Notes under the pieces: generated by a model
Told to the model about the DNA's origin: nothing
Database searches by the model: none
Seen by the model: only the letters and a program-made list of their open reading frames with translations
Position numbers and translations under genes: made by a program
Shown: positions 6,744 to 6,971 of the stretch, piece by piece
Layout of the letters: each line of letters begins with the position of its first letter
How positions within the stretch are numbered: the stretch's first letter is position 1
Assembly (NCBI GenBank): GCA_003585735.1
Contig: NQOH01000004.1
Location: 52,224 to 59,194, forward strand
Source: Gardnerella kenyensis
Lineage (GTDB): Bacteria > Actinomycetota > Actinomycetes > Actinomycetales > Bifidobacteriaceae
Reading direction: 5' to 3'
DNA length: 6,971 nucleotides

Positions 6744-6820
6744 GGTGGCTATAGCTCAGTCGGTAGAGCATCTGATTGTGGTTCAGAAGGTCGCGCGTTC
6801 AAGCCGCGTTAGCCACCCCA
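6744..6820 (+). tRNA. tRNA-His (GTG anticodon)
   Basis: This tRNA decodes CAC and CAU. A full cloverleaf can be drawn. The acceptor is GTGGCTA (6745-6751) with TAGCCAC (6810-6816). The D stem is GCTC/GAGC around AGTCGGTA. The anticodon stem TCTGA/TCAGA (6771-6775, 6783-6787) holds the loop TTGTGGT with GTG at 6778-6780. The variable loop is AGGTC, and the T stem GCGCG/CGCGT (one G-U pair) holds TTCAAGC. The histidine-specific extra G at -1 is encoded at 6744 and faces the discriminator C at 6817. CCA is encoded at 6818-6820. These features identify it without ambiguity. Confidence 0.98.
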
Positions 6821-6823
6821 CTT

Positions 6824-6855
6824 AAACGGTCGGCATCTGCCGGCCGTTTTTTTTT
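6824..6855 (+). terminator. Rho-independent terminator of tRNA-His
   Basis: AAACGGTCGGC (6824-6834) pairs with GCCGGCCGTTT (6839-6849) over 11 bp with one G-U pair around the loop ATCT. The stem runs straight into a T tract reaching 6855. It begins 4 nt after the tRNA CCA end, so the tRNA is transcribed alone. Confidence 0.95.
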
Positions 6856-6894
6856 GTTTTATATACACTTTTTGCCTATAGCCACGATTACCCC

Positions 6895-6971
6895 CAAACA
6901 CTGTTAAAAACTCAGTCAACGAACTGAGAAAATAACGGTAATTGGCGAAACACCGTTACTAACTCAGTCAA
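6895..6971. repeat. Alternating palindromic repeat arms at the right edge
   Basis: Arm A (6899-6916), arm B read on the minus strand (6940-6923) and arm C (6951-6968) share the pattern ACYGTTA-N4-CTCAGT. A and C are direct repeats with a 52-bp period: AACTCAGTCAA is identical at 6909-6919 and 6961-6971, and the wider 24 bp differ at three positions. B is inverted and can pair with A (6 bp plus 7 bp including a G-U) or with C (6 bp plus 7 bp perfect), each stem being interrupted by a 4x4 internal loop. The series runs into the window end and may continue. No gene is seen after the tRNA terminator. Confidence 0.65.

Noticed and set aside
6895..6971. Right-edge repeats as a CRISPR array
   Set aside because: The two direct copies differ at several positions, the intervening sequence contains an inverted copy instead of a unique spacer, and no cas gene is visible.

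Overview
The window holds a purine-biosynthesis cluster, purT, purC and purL, all on the minus strand. To their right is a gene-poor stretch of about 565 bp, followed by a plus-strand tRNA-His gene with a strong intrinsic terminator. The DNA is fairly AT-rich. The proteins look bifidobacterial, in particular the long glutaminase-bearing PurL that starts MVFRVYVEKR. A low-GC member of the Bifidobacteriaceae such as Gardnerella is the best guess. This rests on recalled protein similarity and base composition, not on a search.

Layout from left to right: purL (1-3731, minus) runs off the left edge and probably lacks only its last few codons. A 210-bp purC-purL gap (3732-3941) holds a GC-rich hairpin just after purC, then an AT-only tandem repeat of an 8-bp unit, then a perfect TATAAT box and the purL leader. 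purC (3942-4721) follows. The 164-bp purT-purC gap carries three copies of a 7-bp word (TTGTAGG), one of them inverted, so the purC leader RNA could fold in two exclusive ways. purT (4886-6178) is next. Positions 6179-6743 hold no convincing gene but do contain a 179-bp segment bounded by 21-bp imperfect inverted repeats, a long hairpin, and a short coding-like fragment. tRNA-His (6744-6820) and its terminator (6824-6855) follow. The last 77 bases carry alternating palindromic repeat arms that reach the right edge.

The three enzymes act in the first half of de novo IMP synthesis. PurT formylates GAR using formate and ATP, PurL amidates the resulting FGAR to FGAM using glutamine, and PurC later joins CAIR to aspartate to give SAICAR. 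Their shared direction suggests co-expression. However, both intergenic gaps are long and structured, so purC and purL may each have their own promoter or leader control. The genes themselves are ordinary; the less explained material is between them and at the right-hand end.
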